From the NCBI GenBank assembly GCA_017397605.1, contig JAFQII010000128.1, positions 1 through 15,382 of the forward strand: DNA of 15,382 bases. Direction: 5' to 3'. This DNA comes from Clostridia bacterium (GTDB taxonomy: Bacteria; Bacillota; Clostridia; Oscillospirales; CAG-382). The number at the start of each line of letters is the position of its first letter. Positions within the stretch are counted from its first letter, which is position 1. Shown piece after piece: positions 13,708 through 15,382 of this stretch. The notes beneath the pieces are model-generated. The model saw only the letters and a list, made by a program, of their open reading frames with translations. It was not told the DNA's origin and made no database searches. The position numbers were made by a program, and so were the translations under genes.

Positions 13708-15042
13708 TTAATACCCGTATTTTTTGCGTTTGATGATGAGGAAGACGATCGAAACGATCGCGGCGAGGAACTCGGTGAGCGGAGCGGCAAGCCAGACGCC
13801 GTCGACGCCGAGAGCAAACGGCAAAGCGACGAGGATGATCACTTGCAGTAAGAGCGTTCGCAAAAACGAAATGAGCGCGGACACCTTTCCGTCGCACAAC
13901 GCGGTAAAGAACGCTGAAGCGAAGATGTTAAAGCCTGTCAGCAAAAATGACAGCGCATACAGGCGGAACCCGTGCACCGCCATGTCGGCGAGCTCGTTTC
14001 CTTTTCCCAAAAAGATTGCGATCAACGGAACGGAAACCAGCTCGGCGAGAATGACCATACAGACCGAAACAACCGCGACAAAGTACATGCTTTTTTTGAA
14101 CACGCCGTGCAGTTCTTCCCGATTCCGTGCGCCGAAATGAAAGCCGATGACGGGCGAGACACCGATCGAAAAGCCGATCAGAATGGCAATGAAGATAAAG
14201 CCGAGGTACAAAATCGCCGTGATCGCGGCGACGCCGCCTTCCCCGACCAGACGCAACATTTGCCAGTTGAACAAAAACGTGACGATCGCCATGGAAATAT
14301 TCGATACCATTTCCGACGAGCCGTTTGCACAGCTTGCAAGCAGCATGCGCGGATAGAGGGAGGTTTTGACAAAACGCAGCAGACTGTTGTTGGGCAGGAT
14401 AAAATACAACAGCGGAATCAGTCCGCCGACGCAATACCCCGCAACGGTCGCAAACGCCGCGCCCGCCAGCCCCCAGTCAAACACCGCGATAAACAGCCAG
14501 TCCAAAAACGCGTTGGTGAGTCCCGACGCGATGGTCAGCGCAAGTCCGAGCTTGGGCTTTTCCGCCACGACAAAAAACGACTGAAACGTGGTCTGCAGCA
14601 TAAACGCGACCATTCCGCACGACAAAATGATGCCGTAGGTCACGCAGTAGTCGATCAGGTTTTCCGTCGCGCCCAACCAATAGGACAGCGGACGGATAAA
14701 GATCACGCAGACGGCGGAAAGCAACGCACCGATCGCCACAATGGTCAGGCAGATCGTCGTAAAATACCGCTTGGCTTTTTGGTTCTCGCCCTCTCCGAGG
14801 GTGCGCGCAACCTGCGCACTGCCGCCCGTTCCGAGCATAAACCCAAACGCCCCCACGACCGTAAAAAGCGGATAGACAATGTTGATCGAAGAAAGCGCGC
14901 TCTCACCGACCAGATTGGCGACAAACAACCCGTCCACCACGCTGTACGCGGACGTAAACACCATCATGATGATCGACGGCAACGTAAACCGCAACAGCCT
15001 CGACAGCGTAAAATGATCGGACAGCTGAATCCGTTGTTTCAT
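13708..15042 (-). CDS. MATE-family multidrug efflux transporter
   Basis: The ATG at 15042 is chosen because GGAG lies eight bases upstream; an in-frame TTG at 15063 lies before that site. The product has 444 residues, normal for the family, with about twelve hydrophobic segments in two homologous halves. Typical MATE wording is present: the first helix TLPSIIMMVFTSAYSVVDGLFVANLVGESALSS region (start near residue 20), LGTGGSAQVARTLGEGENQKAKRYF near 60-85, and in the second half IGVSPVIGFHFGARN with its following basic loop. MATE transporters expel cationic drugs or metabolites, driven by Na+ or H+; substrate and ion cannot be told here. It has its own promoter and no adjacent regulator. Confidence 0.93.
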   Translation of the reverse strand: MKQRIQLSDHFTLSRLLRFTLPSIIMMVFTSAYSVVDGLFVANLVGESALSSINIVYPLFTVVGAFGFMLGTGGSAQVARTLGEGENQKAKRYFTTICLTIVAIGALLSAVCVIFIRPLSYWLGATENLIDYCVTYGIILSCGMVAFMLQTTFQSFFVVAEKPKLGLALTIASGLTNAFLDWLFIAVFDWGLAGAAFATVAGYCVGGLIPLLYFILPNNSLLRFVKTSLYPRMLLASCANGSSEMVSNISMAIVTFLFNWQMLRLVGEGGVAAITAILYLGFIFIAILIGFSIGVSPVIGFHFGARNREELHGVFKKSMYFVAVVSVCMVILAELVSVPLIAIFLGKGNELADMAVHGFRLYALSFLLTGFNIFASAFFTALCDGKVSALISFLRTLLLQVIILVALPFALGVDGVWLAAPLTEFLAAIVSIVFLIIKRKKYGY

Positions 15043-15072
15043 AGCACGTTCTCCTTTCGTCAAAGTCTATTT

Positions 15073-15101
15073 ATCATAGCATATAAAAGCATTTTCGTCA
15101 A
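15073..15101 (-). promoter_or_regulatory. Promoter of the MATE gene
   Basis: On the minus strand TTGACG (15096-15101), a 17-bp spacer and TATGAT (15073-15078) with an extended TGC. The predicted start lies about 25 bases before the ATG, just beyond the ribosome binding site, so the leader is short. Confidence 0.85.
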
Positions 15102-15113
15102 TGGGTTATACGC

Positions 15114-15145
15114 AAAAAGAGTTCACGCACGGTGAACTCTTTTTT
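15114..15145. terminator. Terminator of the last partial gene
   Basis: AAAAAGAGTTCAC (15114-15126) and GTGAACTCTTTTT (15132-15144) pair around GCACG, with T-runs on both strands. On the minus strand it lies about ten bases beyond the stop of the partial surface protein gene and keeps its transcript out of the MATE promoter. Confidence 0.9.
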
Positions 15146-15154
15146 GATGCTTTT

Positions 15155-15382
15155 TTACTCTACCGTGATCTCCACCGTACAGGGCTCGGAGTTGCCGAGG
15201 CCGTTGTTATAGGTGTAGGTGATCGTTACGGTGCCTGTAAAGTCTTTTTCGGGGTAGAAGGTCAGCTTGCCGTCGTCGGCGATCGATGCGGTGCCGTGTG
15301 CGGGAGAACCGAGGATATCAAACGAAGAGATCAGCGAGACGTCTTCGGTCAGCTGTACATCAAGGATGCTGTTCTTTGCACC
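15155..15382 (-). CDS. C-terminal Ig/cadherin-like domain of a truncated surface protein
   Basis: The minus-strand frame is open from the window edge to TAA at 15155-15157, giving 75 residues with no start in the window. The text SPAHGTASIADDGKLTFYP, then DFTGTVTITYTY and a closing CTVEITVE, is the pattern of bacterial Ig/cadherin-like repeats (Big_9-like), which form beta-sandwich stalks in large secreted or surface proteins. The protein ends directly after the domain, with no sortase motif or membrane anchor, so any anchoring must lie upstream. Its partner domains and role are outside the window. Confidence 0.8.
   Translation of the reverse strand, partial: GAKNSILDVQLTEDVSLISSFDILGSPAHGTASIADDGKLTFYPEKDFTGTVTITYTYNNGLGNSEPCTVEITVE

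Noticed and set aside
13972..15135. A 387-codon plus-strand open frame opposite the MATE gene
   Set aside because: The product is an Arg/His/Gln/Asp-rich string typical of antisense to hydrophobic codons, and the minus strand carries a complete MATE protein with promoter and ribosome binding site.

Overview
The window looks like ordinary chromosome from a Bacillota (Firmicutes) member of the class Clostridia, probably an uncultured gut or anaerobic Oscillospirales-type lineage. This rests on TTGACA/TATAAT-type promoters (mostly with extended -10 TGN), AGGAGG-type ribosome binding sites, stem-plus-T-run terminators, moderate G+C, and the gene families present: DegV, a YwaC/RelP-like alarmone synthetase, a BspA-type leucine-rich-repeat surface protein, a MATE exporter and a CopA with an extra C-terminal metal-binding domain. 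No species can be named from sequence alone. There is no rRNA, tRNA, CRISPR array, insertion sequence or phage gene.

Layout. (a) 1-243 is the tail of an unrecognised gene, closed by a strong terminator. (b) 304-3069 is a three-gene operon: a MarR-type repressor, a DegV/FakB-like fatty-acid-binding protein (ATGA overlap with marR) and a class-3 aldehyde dehydrogenase. It is driven by one near-consensus promoter bracketed by two almost identical 16-bp palindromes, so it is probably autoregulated and tied to fatty acid or aldehyde chemistry. (c) 3078-6599 holds two convergent cell-surface genes sharing a palindromic terminator: a lipoprotein with an AlgX/DHHW-like SGNH domain, and a leucine-rich-repeat protein with Cys pairs, a Ser/Glu stalk and a C-terminal membrane anchor. 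(d) 6699-7948 is a SAM-dependent methyltransferase with a PCCQHE motif. (e) 7954-9707 is an ECF-type sigma factor with a very large C-terminal extension, divergent from (f) copA, a copper P-type ATPase (9770-12250). (g) 12345-13151 is a small alarmone synthetase. (h) 13152-13707 is an AT-rich segment with one orphan small membrane protein. (i) 13708-15101 is a MATE exporter. (j) 15155-15382 is the C-terminal Ig/cadherin-like domain of a truncated surface protein.

Most units have their own promoter and terminator, so apart from the marR-degV-aldh operon the genes appear independently expressed. A general theme of envelope and stress adaptation (fatty acid, copper, (p)ppGpp, drug export, surface proteins) can be read into it, but no dedicated multi-gene new system is evident. 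The most unusual pieces are the sigma factor with its paired Cys-Cys-x-Pro tail and the twin-operator fatty-acid-like operon.
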